The notes under the pieces: model-generated
What the model was told of the DNA's origin: nothing
Databases searched by the model: none
What the model saw: the letters and a program-made list of their open reading frames with translations, nothing else
Part shown: positions 34,583-45,576 of the stretch, one piece after another
How positions within the stretch are numbered: the first letter of the stretch is position 1
Layout: each line of letters starts with the position of its first letter
Translations under genes and position numbers: made by a program
Assembly: GCA_000733355.1 (NCBI GenBank)
Contig: JNVV01000009.1
Coordinates: 812,919 to 876,918 of the forward strand
Length of the DNA: 64,000 bases
From: Falciphora oryzae
Taxonomy: Eukaryota > Ascomycota > Sordariomycetes > Magnaporthales > Magnaporthaceae
Reading direction: 5' to 3'

Positions 34583-35443
34583 CTACCTCCTCCTCGAAAC
34601 ACTCCGCTCCCTCTGCTCGTAGTAAATCCTCTCCCCCGTCATGCTCGACCCCCTCCTGCTCCGCCTCGCGCGCGGCGGCGTGCGCTCCTCAATAACAACA
34701 ACCTCGTCCTCGTCGGCGCTGTCGTCGCTGTCCATGGGCACGATGCGTGGTCCGGGCACCGGAATCCCGCGCTCCGGCAAGCTACTGCCGCCAGACATGC
34801 GGCGGGCCCTGGCCGTCCGGGTCGACTCCTCCACCACGACCCTCTCGACGTGCGGCCTGCCCCCACCTCCCCCAAGCTCCGACATCTCATCGTCGAGAAT
34901 CACCGGCCCGCGCGCCGTCGTCGACGTGCGCACCTCGACCGTCGACCCGCGGCGCCGGGAGTGGTGCCTGTGCGCGCTCTGCGAGTGCGAGCTGCGCCGG
35001 CGCGAGGCGTGGCGGTGCGCCGACGCCTTGCGCATTGTCACGACGGACGCGGTGCCGCCGTACGAGCTCGTGGCGTCGGTCGTGGCGGGCGGGTTGCCGA
35101 TGTTGATGCACGTGTACACGAGCCACAGGAGCAACAAAAACCCGACCAGCGACCCCAGCGTGATGCCCACCACCGTGCCCGGGTCCGGCCCGGAGTTGTG
35201 GTAGCCGCCGGGGATCGTGCTCGTCGTGGCAGCGAACTGGCGCGCCGCGAGGGCTCGGGTCGGCGGGTCGGCGTCGTTGCCGGTTTTCGTTGGGGCCAGG
35301 AGGCTGAGCGGGAGGGGCGCCGGGACCGAGATGAGGAGGGAGCGCCGCGGTAGGTGGTCGAGGGTGTCGCTGGCGCGCCGGACGGCCGAGCCGACGAGCT
35401 GGCGCGCCGCCGTGGCGACGTGCGGTGGGATCAGGGGCGCCAT
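34583..35443 (-). CDS. Single-pass membrane protein with basic/acidic C-tail, function unknown
   Basis: Single exon, 286 residues, ATG at 35443 in a good context. The N-terminal 90 residues are Pro/Ala/Leu-rich and lead to TTSTIPGGYHNSGPDPGTVV. One strong membrane helix follows (about residues 91-113, VGITLGSLVGFLLLLWLVY). The cytosolic part is rich in Arg, His and Ser (HRHASRRRSSHSQSAHRHHS), then has an acidic patch (DSDDSADEDEVVVIEE) and ends with Arg runs. The SGPDPGTVVGITLGS segment before the helix resembles a recurring pattern in conserved hypothetical proteins of filamentous ascomycetes. No catalytic motif is visible. A wall- or membrane-anchored sensor-like layout is possible but unproven. 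Confidence 0.72.
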   Translation of the reverse strand: MAPLIPPHVATAARQLVGSAVRRASDTLDHLPRRSLLISVPAPLPLSLLAPTKTGNDADPPTRALAARQFAATTSTIPGGYHNSGPDPGTVVGITLGSLVGFLLLLWLVYTCINIGNPPATTDATSSYGGTASVVTMRKASAHRHASRRRSSHSQSAHRHHSRRRGSTVEVRTSTTARGPVILDDEMSELGGGGGRPHVERVVVEESTRTARARRMSGGSSLPERGIPVPGPRIVPMDSDDSADEDEVVVIEERTPPRARRSRRGSSMTGERIYYEQRERSVSRRR

Positions 35444-36495
35444 CGCGATGCTTTGTCTGGCAATTTATCTGGTGATCGGCTCTCGAGGTTCAGGTGTTGT
35501 CGACGTCGGTCGTCCGTCTGATCTCGATGGCTTATTTTTTTTTTTTTTGTTTTCTTGAATTTTTGCTCGGCAAGGGGCGGCAGTTCCAACTTGCAAGATG
35601 CAATGAAAAAGGGATATAATCGGCTACTCCCGAGCGCCTGGCAGACAGACGCACTCGAGCTTGCAGGGTCCGTCCCGGCGGGCGGCTGTCCCGATCAGAT
35701 ATTCAAGTCTTCCGTCTCGCTGGGCGACAGCAGGCATCGGCTTGTCAGAAGCACGGGCAGGCTGAAGTTTGGGTTGCCGCGGCGCTGGTGCTTCTGGGTT
35801 TGGCGCTTGTCCCATCCTTCGGGCAGCGCAATCTGACCGACTCGGGCAAGTGGGGTCGCGCAAGTCTGTGTGTTTGTGCCCTGTAGGGACGAATGGCTGG
35901 GCCCTACGGGGAAGAAACACAGCGCAGCGGGCTCTCTCACTCGTGGCACATGCTCAGCATTTCCTTCGGCGATGGCGGCGCTGCGGGCACAACACATCAC
36001 CAAGCTAAGCTGCCGGAACAGCTCAGCGCGACAGGCTGATCGGCTTGCATTCCAGGCCGACTTGCGGCCATCTCGCAGGAGCGGCGTCGAGAGTGCGACA
36101 GGGGCGCGGATCGATTGGGTGGCCGGCCGACGAGGTTGCTTCCAGGGTGCTGCTGGCGGGGCTTTACTGCACACGGTTGGACCTGGCAAGGATGCCACTG
36201 CGCGAGCCCAAAAACGCCCGCGCGCCCAGCCACCAATCAACCAGGCCTCCCTTTTGGTCAAGCATCACGCTGCCCCACGGAGCCCGGAAATATCGTAGCT
36301 GCTGCAGTGCTGCGGCCAACTAATCTTTTTTTCTGTAATCCAACGCTATTTTCAAAAGGTCTCCGATGTACATCGTGCAATATGTATAGCCGCCATCTAT
36401 GAGTGTATCCAGGATAATACAATTCCCTGACTGCTTCAATATCCCTACGAAACAGTTGATTCCAACGGAATCATGTCCAGCGGCCGCCCTAAGCC
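35444..36495. other. Intergenic
   Basis: Between the membrane-protein start and the TSC1 stop. Contains a T tract at about 35525-35537. No gene seen. Confidence 0.5.
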
Positions 36496-39400
36496 TCACA
36501 CAAAGCCACGGATGCCTCTGATGCCGCTGCCCTTCTTCTCCTTCTCAGGCTCGTCCTTCTTCTTCTCCTTCTTGTCTTTCCGCATCAAGTTTTGCACACC
36601 ACCTAGAAATCCTGTTAGTGAGAGATGGTTGGCAGATGAGATTGTTAAGGAATTCAAAACGCACCTCTGCCGTAGTAACGATCACCCTGGGGGCTGTTAC
36701 CGCTATTTGACGGGCTGTCAACACGACCTTGAGCCGGCGGCGTGGATGGCCTGTGGATGGCCGTGCTGGCCGACGACGTTCCCGAGCCAATACTGCCCTG
36801 CTGCGACTGCTCAAGGCTCTCGGGGTCCGACATCCCCCGCTGCATCCACGCCGCGCGCTGGCTGAACGACCGGCCAACGATTGCCGACACCTCGGCGTCG
36901 GCATCCGCCGAGCCCGTCACGTCGTTCTGCGCCCGAGTGTTCTGCGCCTTGTCGAGCAGCTGAGCTTGGAGGACCGTGTGCTTTCGCATCAGCTGGCCGT
37001 ACTGCTTCTGCAGCTCGGCCTGCTTGGCCCGGCTCGCCGAGAGTGCGCTCTCAAACATGGCCGTCACTTCACCGTCGCTCTTCCCGCGGCTGTTCTTGAG
37101 CGCCTCGGCCAGCTTGGTGTTGAGTTCCACGATCTGCAACTCGTAGTGGTCCTGCGTCGCCTGGAGCTCGCCCTGCAGCGACTGCACCTTCATCGCCAGC
37201 GCTTCTGCCCGCTGCTCCGCTGCCGCCGCCTCGGCGAGCTTGGTCTCGGTCTTGAGCTGCCTTGCCTGGTAGTCCCGCTCCGATGCCGTCAGCCGTTCCA
37301 CCACCCCGCGCAGCCTAGCCAGCTCCGCCATGTCAACGTCGATCATCTGCATCGTCTGCTTCGAGTTGATCTCCTTGACCTCGGCATCGCAGACCAGCGC
37401 CCGCAGCTTCTCGCACTCGTCCTTCGCATAGTCGAGCTCACGCTTCAGGGAGTCCATCTCCGTATTCCGCTTCTTTTGCTCCTCTCTCAGCGCCTTGAGT
37501 TTGGCCGAGAGGTCCGCCTCCCACTTCTTGGCGAGTGTCCGGCTCCTCTCGGAATCCTTTCTCACCTGAAGTTCGGCACGTTTTGCGTTTTCAACCTGGC
37601 TTCTGAGATTTCGGTTGTTGATGATCAGACTTTGCGTTTCTGCCTCGGTTGCCGCTTCCTTCATGTGCCTCCGCCGCAGCTCGCCGATATGCGCCATATG
37701 CTGCTGCTTCATGTATCGTTCAAAGTTGAGGTCGTTGTTCAGCACCATAATCTGTCGCCGGAGCCGTGCCACCTCACCACCGCTTTCCGTCACGGCAAGG
37801 GGCGACCGTATCGCGGATTGCGCGTGAGGCACGGTGGTGCTAAACGGTCGCTCGGGGATCGACTCTTGGTGGCTCAATGCCAGAGACGGGACGCTGTCGT
37901 TCGCGAGGGACTGGCCAACATTGGACTTCATGACCTTGTTCGAGTGAATCATCTCCTGAAGCTGCGTCTGGGATGGCGACAGCACCATGAGCGGGTGCAG
38001 CGTCGGACTGTCGACACTAGCCTCGCGGGCCCTGAGCTCCAGAGACTCTCTCCTCGACAGGTGGCTGGATTGAGAGTTCTGCCTCATCACGGTAGAGTGT
38101 GCTCGACTGCCCGCTAACGATTCCACAGCGGTCTGTGTATGCCGCCAGCTTGTATTCAACGGCCCCTGAGGTGGGGACAAGACCGCCGAGCTGCTCAACA
38201 AAGCTCCTCCAGAGCTGCTCCTATCGGCCTCGTCCCCACCATAGGGGCTAGTCTCACCCCCAAGGGGCATCGAAGAGACCACGTTTTCCGGTACCGGACC
38301 GTTTGCCACGCACAGGGCCATGCATTCGGCCACAACAACTGCCGGCTCGCTCTTGATCCACCGCCCAAAATCGGTCTTCTCAGAGTCGATCGTGAGGCTG
38401 TAGAAGTTGGGATGGAGAAGGTGCATTTGGCGGAACTTTTCCGATCTATGGCGTATCTCGGACGGCTGTACCTCAATGTCGTCGGGGTTCGGGGCATTGG
38501 CGTGGCGGAGGTAGCGCTGGGGTTTTCGGACGTAGTCCATGAAATTTATGGGGTAAAGGCCATATAGAAGCGTAAAGTACTCCAGGAGCTGGGGTATTTC
38601 TATATCTTCCGACTCGGGCGAGAACCTGACGGTTTCCCACTGGTCGCCATCTTCCAACTGGATGTTAGGAGAGGAGAGATTTGTTTCAGGCGACCTCTCC
38701 CTATCCCAGAACAGAAGCCTGGCGTAGATATTAAAGAGAGTGGGCAGGTACGGAACGAGAGAGCTCGGTAGATGGGGCAGCAGCATGGTGAGCGCCGTCA
38801 GGGCAAGGCAAACGACCGTGGTCGAGGTGTCGCGCTGGAGGCATGTTATGATGTTGTCGAACAGTGGCGTTTGCGCAACCGAGTGTAAGTGAGGCGGTTG
38901 GGTCCTCACGAATTCGCAAAGCAGCGATATACACCGTGCCCTAGATTCTTTTTTCAAGAAGCGCGCATTCAGTGTTTCAAAAAGGACCTGACAAGAAAGC
39001 CTCGGTCAGCAAATCACGTCGTGGGAACTCCCCGTACACATCAAGTACCAGGCGCTTCTCCTTCCTTACCTTGGGCTGTTTCTTTCCCCATGTGAGAAGC
39101 GTTTGTCGGATCATTTTTTCTTTGAAAGCAATGGAGGGGTCGCCGGACTGAGCAGCAACGTCGGCAAAGCCGATCCAGCGCTCGAGTGAGCGAGCCAGCA
39201 TTGACCCTAGCCCTTCGAGGTCGTCGGACTTGGACGCAAGGGTAGACTCGATAACAGCAAGCGTCTCTCCCGCCAGGTCCTTCTCCTGCCAGACGAACTC
39301 GAGAACATCATCGTTGAGAAGTTCGAACCACTGGAGGGCCTTTGCACCGGTGAAGAGACTGGGGCGAAGGCTGCTCAGGATGCTGAGGAAGGGGGCAAAC

Positions 39401-39827
39401 CGCGCCGGATGCCCGTGCACGAACTTCTGGTGTATCTGCAGGAGTTCCTCCTGCAGGCGGTCGGCGGTGGGGTCATCTCGTTGGGGGTGCTTCTCGAGGT
39501 AGGCCTCGATAACCAACGTGATGTCTTCTGGGAGCGGCAGGGTCGGGGAGGACAGAAAGGTGCCGATGGCCTTGACCAGGTCTTTGACGGATCTGACGCC
39601 CAGGAAGACCTGTCAGAAAACACTTTTCCTTTGCGGCGCGGTGCTGATAGGAGGTAGGTAGGGACCTTGCCCGCGCGGCGACAGTTCATGAGAGGCTCGA
39701 GCCTTGCTGCTCTTTGCGACGCCCCGGTGTTCGCGGCCAACGCTGATTCGGAACGGCGATGCCGCCCTGGGTGTATGACGCAATCGTGAACGGAAGAGGG
39801 ACTATCTACTTACGCTGTCGCCGACAT
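36496..39827 (-). CDS. tsc1: TSC1 (hamartin) homologue
   Basis: Four exons (39827-39814, 39592-39070, 38987-36665, 36602-36496), 988 residues. The first coding exon is only 14 nt (MSAT plus two bases), with a perfect GTAAGT donor; it joins in frame to SVKDLVKAIGTFLSSPTLPL, the expected hamartin start. The N-terminal two thirds is helical-repeat hamartin (GHPARFAPFLSILSSLRPSL, RARCISLLCEFVRTQPPHL, FTLLYGLYPINFMDYVRKP). From about residue 560 there is a long coiled coil, then a disordered Ser/Pro tail and a Lys/Glu-rich C-terminus. TSC1 stabilises TSC2, the GAP for Rheb, restraining TORC1; this is known from fission yeast and animals, and the gene is absent from baker's yeast. It shares a 1.4-kb divergent promoter region with the DJ-1 gene. 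Confidence 0.93.
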
Positions 39828-41232
39828 TGCTGCTGGGGATGTGGCCTAACCACAGCCTGCCTGCCTACTAGGTAGTGGTCTGCAACGAGGTTTCCCCTGA
39901 GTCGTTCGAGCAGAACTGGCGGGCTCCACACAAGGGCGACGATGGCATTTACACGGCGCGACGTCGAGTCACTGCGGGTCGATGGCGAGGCCCGGGCGGC
40001 AGGATGCGATGGACGATCGCAAAGGGCAGTATCAGACATCTGTCCGTCTGGCGCGCGTGTCGCGGCGGCTCGCGCCAGTGCTCTGAGCCGGTTCGGCAGC
40101 TAAGCGGGCTCGAAGCTTGAGGTTGCGCCTTGCTCCTGCACGAGATCAACCTCCAGGAAACGCTAATCATTGGGAAAAACTTGAATGGGCTTCCATCACG
40201 CAGGCGGGACAGGGGTGGGGCTTCGACAGGGGCTGTGACTGGACCCTCGCAGGCCTGCTTGGGCGGCGTCAACCCCGCAAATGCTGTGGGGCGCCTCCCG
40301 CAGCACAGGCCCCACCAGCGCCCCACGGTGAAGTCAGGAGAGCTGAGGGGTTCAATATGGCACGCAATGGGGTGATGGTGGTAAGATGGCGCGGGAAGCA
40401 AAAGGCGTTTGGCGCAGCTTTCCGGGCGGGGATCTCTGGTGATCTGGGAAGGCGCGGCCGGCATCTTGGCTGTCCCGTTTCGATTCAATGGCGAAATGGC
40501 TGTGTTATCCCTTTTTCAAGAGCTGGATGGCTGCCAGGCTGCCAGCCCAGCTTGTTTCATCACTCAGGTACGTGCCTCAGCTAGCTTGCCGCGCCCAAAC
40601 GTCAATGGGATGGCCTCGTGGTCTCGTGGCCAAGACACTGAGGTCAATGGGTCAATGGCACGGACGAGCTTCCCTCTATTCCACCCCCGCCTCGGTGCCT
40701 TACGTAGCACGTAGTACCTGCCCCTTGGTCACCCGCTGAATGCCGGCGTTGAGATGGAGCACAATGAATGGAGCAATCGTGTCAGGCCATATTTGGGCAA
40801 GTTTTTAACCCCCAGCCATCCGCGCACATCTCGTCCGCGTTAGGCAATAGCTGCTGCTCCCGGTGCCAGGGCGTGCTTGGCCAGAGGTGGGGTCAGGCAT
40901 TGAGGTACTGCAGCGAGAGGGCGCAGGGAGACCAACGTGACCTGGCGGCACCAGATTGACGCTTCATATATCAGCCTAGGGATCCCCTCCCCCTCGTAGC
41001 TGTCAATAAGCTTCCCCTCTTCTCCATCTTCTTTCTTCCCATTCCTCCCCCATCGTCGCAAAAGCCAGGTAGCCTCCATCCCGTCTGCCTGCTCCCACAC
41101 AATTGACCATCAACACCATCCTGCCCACTCCCCCCTCCTTCGCACGAGAGAGAGGATACAAGAGACGAGAGAAGAACAAACTTTCATCCATCCACGAATG
41201 ATCTGAACCACCCACGCATTTCCACCTTCACA
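39828..41232. promoter_or_regulatory. Divergent promoter region TSC1 / DJ-1 gene
   Basis: 1.4 kb between two divergent start codons. No gene is supported. The promoter role follows from the gene directions; no specific element is assigned. Confidence 0.55.
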
Positions 41233-42314
41233 ATGGCACACAAGACATCTGCAATCCAGGGCGAGGAGCCCGTCGAGGTGCTCTTCGCCCTTCAGAACAA
41301 GTTCGACCTGCTGGACCTGGCTGGTCCCGTCACGGCCCTGAAGGCGGCGCTTCACGACAAGAATGACACGAGTACGAGCCCGCGCGTTTCCATCTCCTCC
41401 TCCCCCTAATCCAGCGCTTTCAATTCCCCGCAGTCGCGATACAAGGCCGGGAGCCAGGGGCACCGAAACTGACATATACGCGCGCCCCCCTGCCCTCCAG
41501 ACACTACGGCCTTCGAGCTCACGCTGGCTTCGGCCGAGTCCACGGTTCTTTCCGACCAAGGCGTCATCATCAACTCCCAGATCACCTTCAAGGAGGCACA
41601 CGAGCGCCTCAAGGACTTTGACGTCCTCGTCATTGTCGGCGGCGACTGGGACAACGTCGTCAAGACCAAGGCTGAGCCCCTCGGCCTGATCACCAAGTTC
41701 TCCGAGATCCAAAAGGAGGACCCCGGCCGCGAGCGCACCGTCCTGTCGGTCTGCACGGGCTCGCTCTTCCTCGCCCAGGAGGGCATCCTCGCCGGTCTCT
41801 CAGCCACCACCCACCCAGACTACATGACGGCGTTTGAGAACCTGTGTAGCCACGCGGCCGTCAGGAACCTGGCGGAGCGGACTGATGTCATCGAGGACGC
41901 GCGATACGTCGTCAACAACCTCCGATTCGACCTCGGAGACGAGGACGAGAACCCCTACGTCCACCGCAAGACGGACAAGGCCGACGGTCGCCGCCCGTCC
42001 AATGCTCGGTACGGGGACCCTACTCTGCATGCATGTTTGGTCCTAGGATGCACAAGCTAACGCTTCCCCCCGCAAACTACAGCAAGGGCAGCATGTCCTT
42101 CAAGAGCTCCGGCCGCCGCGAGTCCATCACGCGCCGCGCGGCGATGCGCCTTGGAGGCCTTCGGGTCATCACGAGCGGGGGAAACAGCGCTGGCATTGAT
42201 GCGGCCTTGTATCTTGTCAGCGCGCTTGTTTCAGACGAGGCCGCCGACGAGGTTGCGCGGGTGATGCAGTGGACCTGGACCAAGGGCGTCGTCATTGACG
42301 GCCTCGATGTCTAG
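41233..42314 (+). CDS. DJ-1/PfpI superfamily protein
   Basis: Three exons (41233-41371, 41501-42008, 42083-42314), 292 residues, consensus splice sites throughout. The flavodoxin-like core shows VEVLFALQNKFDLLDLAGP at the N-terminus, VLVIVGGDWDN, the nucleophile elbow TVLSVCTGSLFLAQ with Cys131, and LSATTHPDYMTAFENL. Between RYVVNN and RVITSGGNSAGIDAALYLV lies an insert of about 50 charged residues (about 189-241), with the second intron inside it (after Arg216). The superfamily includes protein repair/chaperone, isonitrile hydratase and glyoxalase III members; the cysteine suggests an enzyme, but the substrate cannot be assigned. It has no signal peptide and is probably cytosolic. Confidence 0.9.
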
Positions 42315-42869
42315 AGGGGAGGGCAGAGAACTCGGCCCGTGTGGAACAGGGCAATGGCCAGATATTGCACTGGCCAGATGGTGAGTGTACAGAGAACGCA
42401 GCGCATGTTAAGTGTACGCCATACTCGACGAAACAATAAAAAAAGTAAAATGAGATGAAATCATGAAAATCCCTCTGGACTTTCAATGCACGTGTGTTGT
42501 GATAATGAAGCCAAAGGTAGATAGGTTCCATTTTGCATCGCGGAGGCGATTGTCAGGAAGCTGGACAGACATCACGTGGTTCCCCACGGCGAAGCTGTCT
42601 GTCGCGTGGGCCAAAATAGCTCCGCCACCAGCTGCAAGTGTCCAATCAATTGGGCGGCTTGGCACAAGGCGACTCGAACTTTTCTTTGATAGCGCAAGTG
42701 CGGGCTCGATCAACACCACGCCGAGACCCAAGCCCTGCCCCGAAGGCGCCGAGTATAACCTCTTGCGGCCTGGAAAGACCCTCTGCGCCGGGCCAATTGC
42801 ACGAACACGGGCCTGGCCAAACAACTCGCAACGGTCTTTCGTCGGGTTCCCGACCCCGCTCGACACAAG
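42315..42869. other. Intergenic, uL23m promoter
   Basis: 555 bp between the DJ-1 stop and the uL23m start. Holds the DJ-1 3' UTR and the uL23m promoter. No gene seen. Confidence 0.5.
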
Positions 42870-43568
42870 ATGTCGACAGCAGCGTCCAAGATAGCTTCAA
42901 GAGCCCGGCCCAGCTTCGGAGTCGGCAAGAAGCAGGTCTTTCTGTGAGTCCCCAGCGGGCGAGAACCTCTGGCGCAAGTGTTTTCCGCGGACAAGCTAAC
43001 CGTCCGTCCTTCTCACAGCCCAAACCATGTCATCACGTTCATCACCCCGAAGCCCCTCCAGCCGCCCAACCTGGCCACCTTCATCGTGCCGCTCAAGTTC
43101 AACAAGCTCGACCTGCGGGACTACCTGTGGCACGCGTACGGTGTCGAGGTGCTGAAGGTGCGGTCCTTCATCTCGGGCAAGCCGCTGGACAAGCACACCG
43201 AGTTCGGCGACGGGCGCGACCCCATCCGGCACCAGACGCGGCGCCCGCAGTCGGAGAAGAAGATGCTGGCCGAGCTCAAGGCGCCCTTCGTCTTCCCGTC
43301 GCCGCCCGAGGACCTGACCCCTTGGGACAACGACATCTTCAAGGCCGTGAGCGACTTGTCCGAGGCCAACACGGACGAGATCAAGAACCTGCGGTCCAAC
43401 AGGCGGCGCGTCAACGTCGCAAACAGGCCCGTCTCCAACGACCGCATCTCGCTCGCCAAGCAGGCCGAGGCGCTGCGGAAGCGGAACGAGGCGTGGAGCA
43501 ACGACTCGCCGCTGGACGAGAAGTGGGAGGAGGTTGAGAAAGACATTCAGCTGCCGCCCAGGCAATAA
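42870..43568 (+). CDS. MRP20: Mitochondrial ribosomal protein uL23m (MRP20 / L23)
   Basis: Two exons (42870-42943 and 43019-43568), 207 residues. Exon 1 encodes a basic, Ser/Ala-rich leader (MSTAASKIASRARPSFGVGK) fitting a mitochondrial presequence. Exon 2 starts in PNHVITFITP and carries the uL23 fold: LATFIVPLKFNKLDLRDYL and AYGVEVLKVRSFIS. A fungal mitochondrial extension rich in charged residues follows (PWDNDIFKAVSDL; RNEAWSNDSPLDEKWEEVE). uL23 sits by the exit tunnel of the large mitoribosomal subunit, near the Oxa1 docking site. The length fits fungal homologues. The gene converges on the METTL4-like gene with 151 bp between stops. Confidence 0.9.
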
Positions 43569-43719
43569 AAGCACTCTTATTTCTGATTTGTGTATATTAC
43601 ATGTTTTGTACGATGTACCCCGGCAAATCGTTTGGGCAGGGGCATGGAACATACCCTTCCATTTTATGATTATGAAAGTTACGAAGCTACGCTCCTCGGG
43701 CGGACCCTCGTCTTACTCA

Positions 43720-44970
43720 TCAAGGGCCCAGCAGGTCAACTACCTCAGCATTGGTGTCTACGGGATCTTCATCTTGTTGCTGCTCATTCTTGCCAGCAAC
43801 AATCCAATGGCTGCGGTGTTGGAAGCGCAAGACGTCGTCGCCCCAGCTCCACCAGCCGGCGACTAGGCTCCTAGCGAAGACTTCGAGCCCGCGAAAGCCC
43901 GGCTGGAGGACTCCCTGGAAGAGGCCACTCAGGTTGGGCTTGCGCGAGTGCACATCAGGCGCCGCGACCAGGACCCTCCTGTCCCAGCCCGCGGGCAGCA
44001 TCCGGGAGGATCCCTTTCTCCGTGCCACCAGCAGCGGCTCCCAGGGCTTCCGGAACTCGGATTCCACGGGGAAGATGGGCTCGCCCTGGGACGTCACTTT
44101 GAGCCACGCCCACTCGCCGACCAGCTCGAGCCCCCACTCGTCCAGCAGGGAGATCAGGACCTCGGTGAAGGCCGGTTTGTTGGTCACCCAGACCGCCACC
44201 AAGCCGTCCGGCGCGAGGTGGGCCGCCACCGGTATGCGCGACAGCAGCTCCCGTATCTCGGCGGTGCCCGCGGCCAGGTTGTACCTGCCCTCCCCCTTCT
44301 TCCTGGCCGCCGACCTGTTTGGCCAGGGCGGGTCCAGGACGATGAGGTCGAACCTTGGGGCGCTGTCTACAAAGGCCTGCCGGGTCGCCTCGATGCTGCC
44401 GAGGATGTAGTGTGATCCCGGCGGGAAGAAGTACTCTTCTCCTGCATCTGCTTCTGCTTCTGCTTCTTTTTTCTCTTCTTTTTCTTGCCCTGGGCATCTT
44501 ACCGTAGCCGGCAACGAAGCGGCGGCTTTCCGCTTCCGGCTCGATCCAGGGCCGCCGCAGCCTTCAGCCTCGCCATCAGGACCCGCACCCCGACTACTAG
44601 GCGGCTGCAAGGCACGGGGCAGCAGCCAAGGCCCCGCGTAGCTGGCCCGCAGCCAGTCCAGAGCGCGCTCGACGGCGGATCGAACCATCAGATGGGCGAC
44701 CTGGGCCGCGGCGCTGGGCAGCGCATCATAGCGCGGGCGCTTGGGCTCCGGCAGCGAGAAGGGGACGCTCGGCGGCTCTGTGGAGATGAGGCGGCGGGGT
44801 GGGTTTGATCTTGGTGGTGATGGTGTTGGGCTGGATTGTTCGGTTTCCACCAGCGCCGCCGGCTGTCCTGCTCGCGAGCCAAGCCCACTCTGGCTCTCCT
44901 CGATGGACCGGGGAAGATCGAGCAGGACGATGGTCTCATCATCGCTCCAGAACAGCACGGACGAGCTCAT
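43720..44970 (-). CDS. METTL4-type MT-A70 adenine N6-methyltransferase
   Basis: Single exon, 416 residues. I chose the ATG at 44970 (MSSSVLFWSDDETIVLLDLP); the frame is open further up but only from TTG. The catalytic motif DPPW is at residues 213-216 within FDLIVLDPPWPNRSA. Further METTL4 hallmarks are VAVWVTNKPAFTEVL, LVGEWAWLKVTSQGEPIFP, RKPWEPLLVARR and the C-terminal LEVFARSLVAGWWSWGDDVL. A variable acidic/Lys-rich insert precedes the catalytic domain. MT-A70 enzymes transfer a methyl group from S-adenosylmethionine to N6 of adenine. METTL4 acts on m6Am in U2 snRNA and has been linked to DNA 6mA; which substrate applies here is unknown. It is divergent from LEU5. Confidence 0.92.
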   Translation of the reverse strand: MSSSVLFWSDDETIVLLDLPRSIEESQSGLGSRAGQPAALVETEQSSPTPSPPRSNPPRRLISTEPPSVPFSLPEPKRPRYDALPSAAAQVAHLMVRSAVERALDWLRASYAGPWLLPRALQPPSSRGAGPDGEAEGCGGPGSSRKRKAAASLPATVRCPGQEKEEKKEAEAEADAGEEYFFPPGSHYILGSIEATRQAFVDSAPRFDLIVLDPPWPNRSAARKKGEGRYNLAAGTAEIRELLSRIPVAAHLAPDGLVAVWVTNKPAFTEVLISLLDEWGLELVGEWAWLKVTSQGEPIFPVESEFRKPWEPLLVARRKGSSRMLPAGWDRRVLVAAPDVHSRKPNLSGLFQGVLQPGFRGLEVFARSLVAGWWSWGDDVLRFQHRSHWIVAGKNEQQQDEDPVDTNAEVVDLLGP

Positions 44971-45576
44971 GTGCCGATGCAATAGATTAGGTGCTTCTGT
45001 GGCGGGAATAATCAATGTCCGTTAAGTCCGTTTTGCCAGTCACGAGGTCTTCTCTAAAGTCGGCATCGAGAAGCAAATGCCATGCACCGATAAGTGCGAC
45101 GAACTGTGCGAGATTTACCGCCCTTACAGCGTGCACCCTCGCTCGGCAACGCTCGGCTCATGGCGGTTTTGCGGAGGGCGACCCACTTGCCACACGGTGC
45201 CTTCAGCGAATGGCATGGCGGTCCAGAACCCCGAAAACCCAGCCGAAGCCCCCCAGCGCCAGGGGTGGCACATGGGCCACGAGCCTAGAAGATGACGTCC
45301 GCCGCCGTTGTCGCATTCCCGGAATCCGTCTGTTGAAACCACCATTATTATCGCGCAGTTCCAAATCCAAAGAGATTGCTTGACTGTTCTTTGTCTGGAA
45401 TTTTCCTGTTCCTGCGTCTCTGCTTCATCACACCTGTCCACGGTTCGGTCTTATCATGCGGCTAGAAGATCTCGGTCACAACAGGTAGCCCGCAGTTTCA
45501 ACCCATTTTGAGCCATCTTCGACAGCGATCGCCGTCCACTAGAACCACGACGCCAGCGAATCAAGTCGGCAGCGGA
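44971..45576. promoter_or_regulatory. Divergent promoter region METTL4-like / LEU5
   Basis: 606 bp between divergent start codons. Nothing else is supported. Shared promoter is inference from gene directions. Confidence 0.5.

Noticed and set aside
36729..38117. 462-codon open frame antisense to TSC1
   Set aside because: Composition (Arg/Leu/His-rich) is typical of the antisense of a coiled-coil gene, and the sense strand is unmistakably hamartin.
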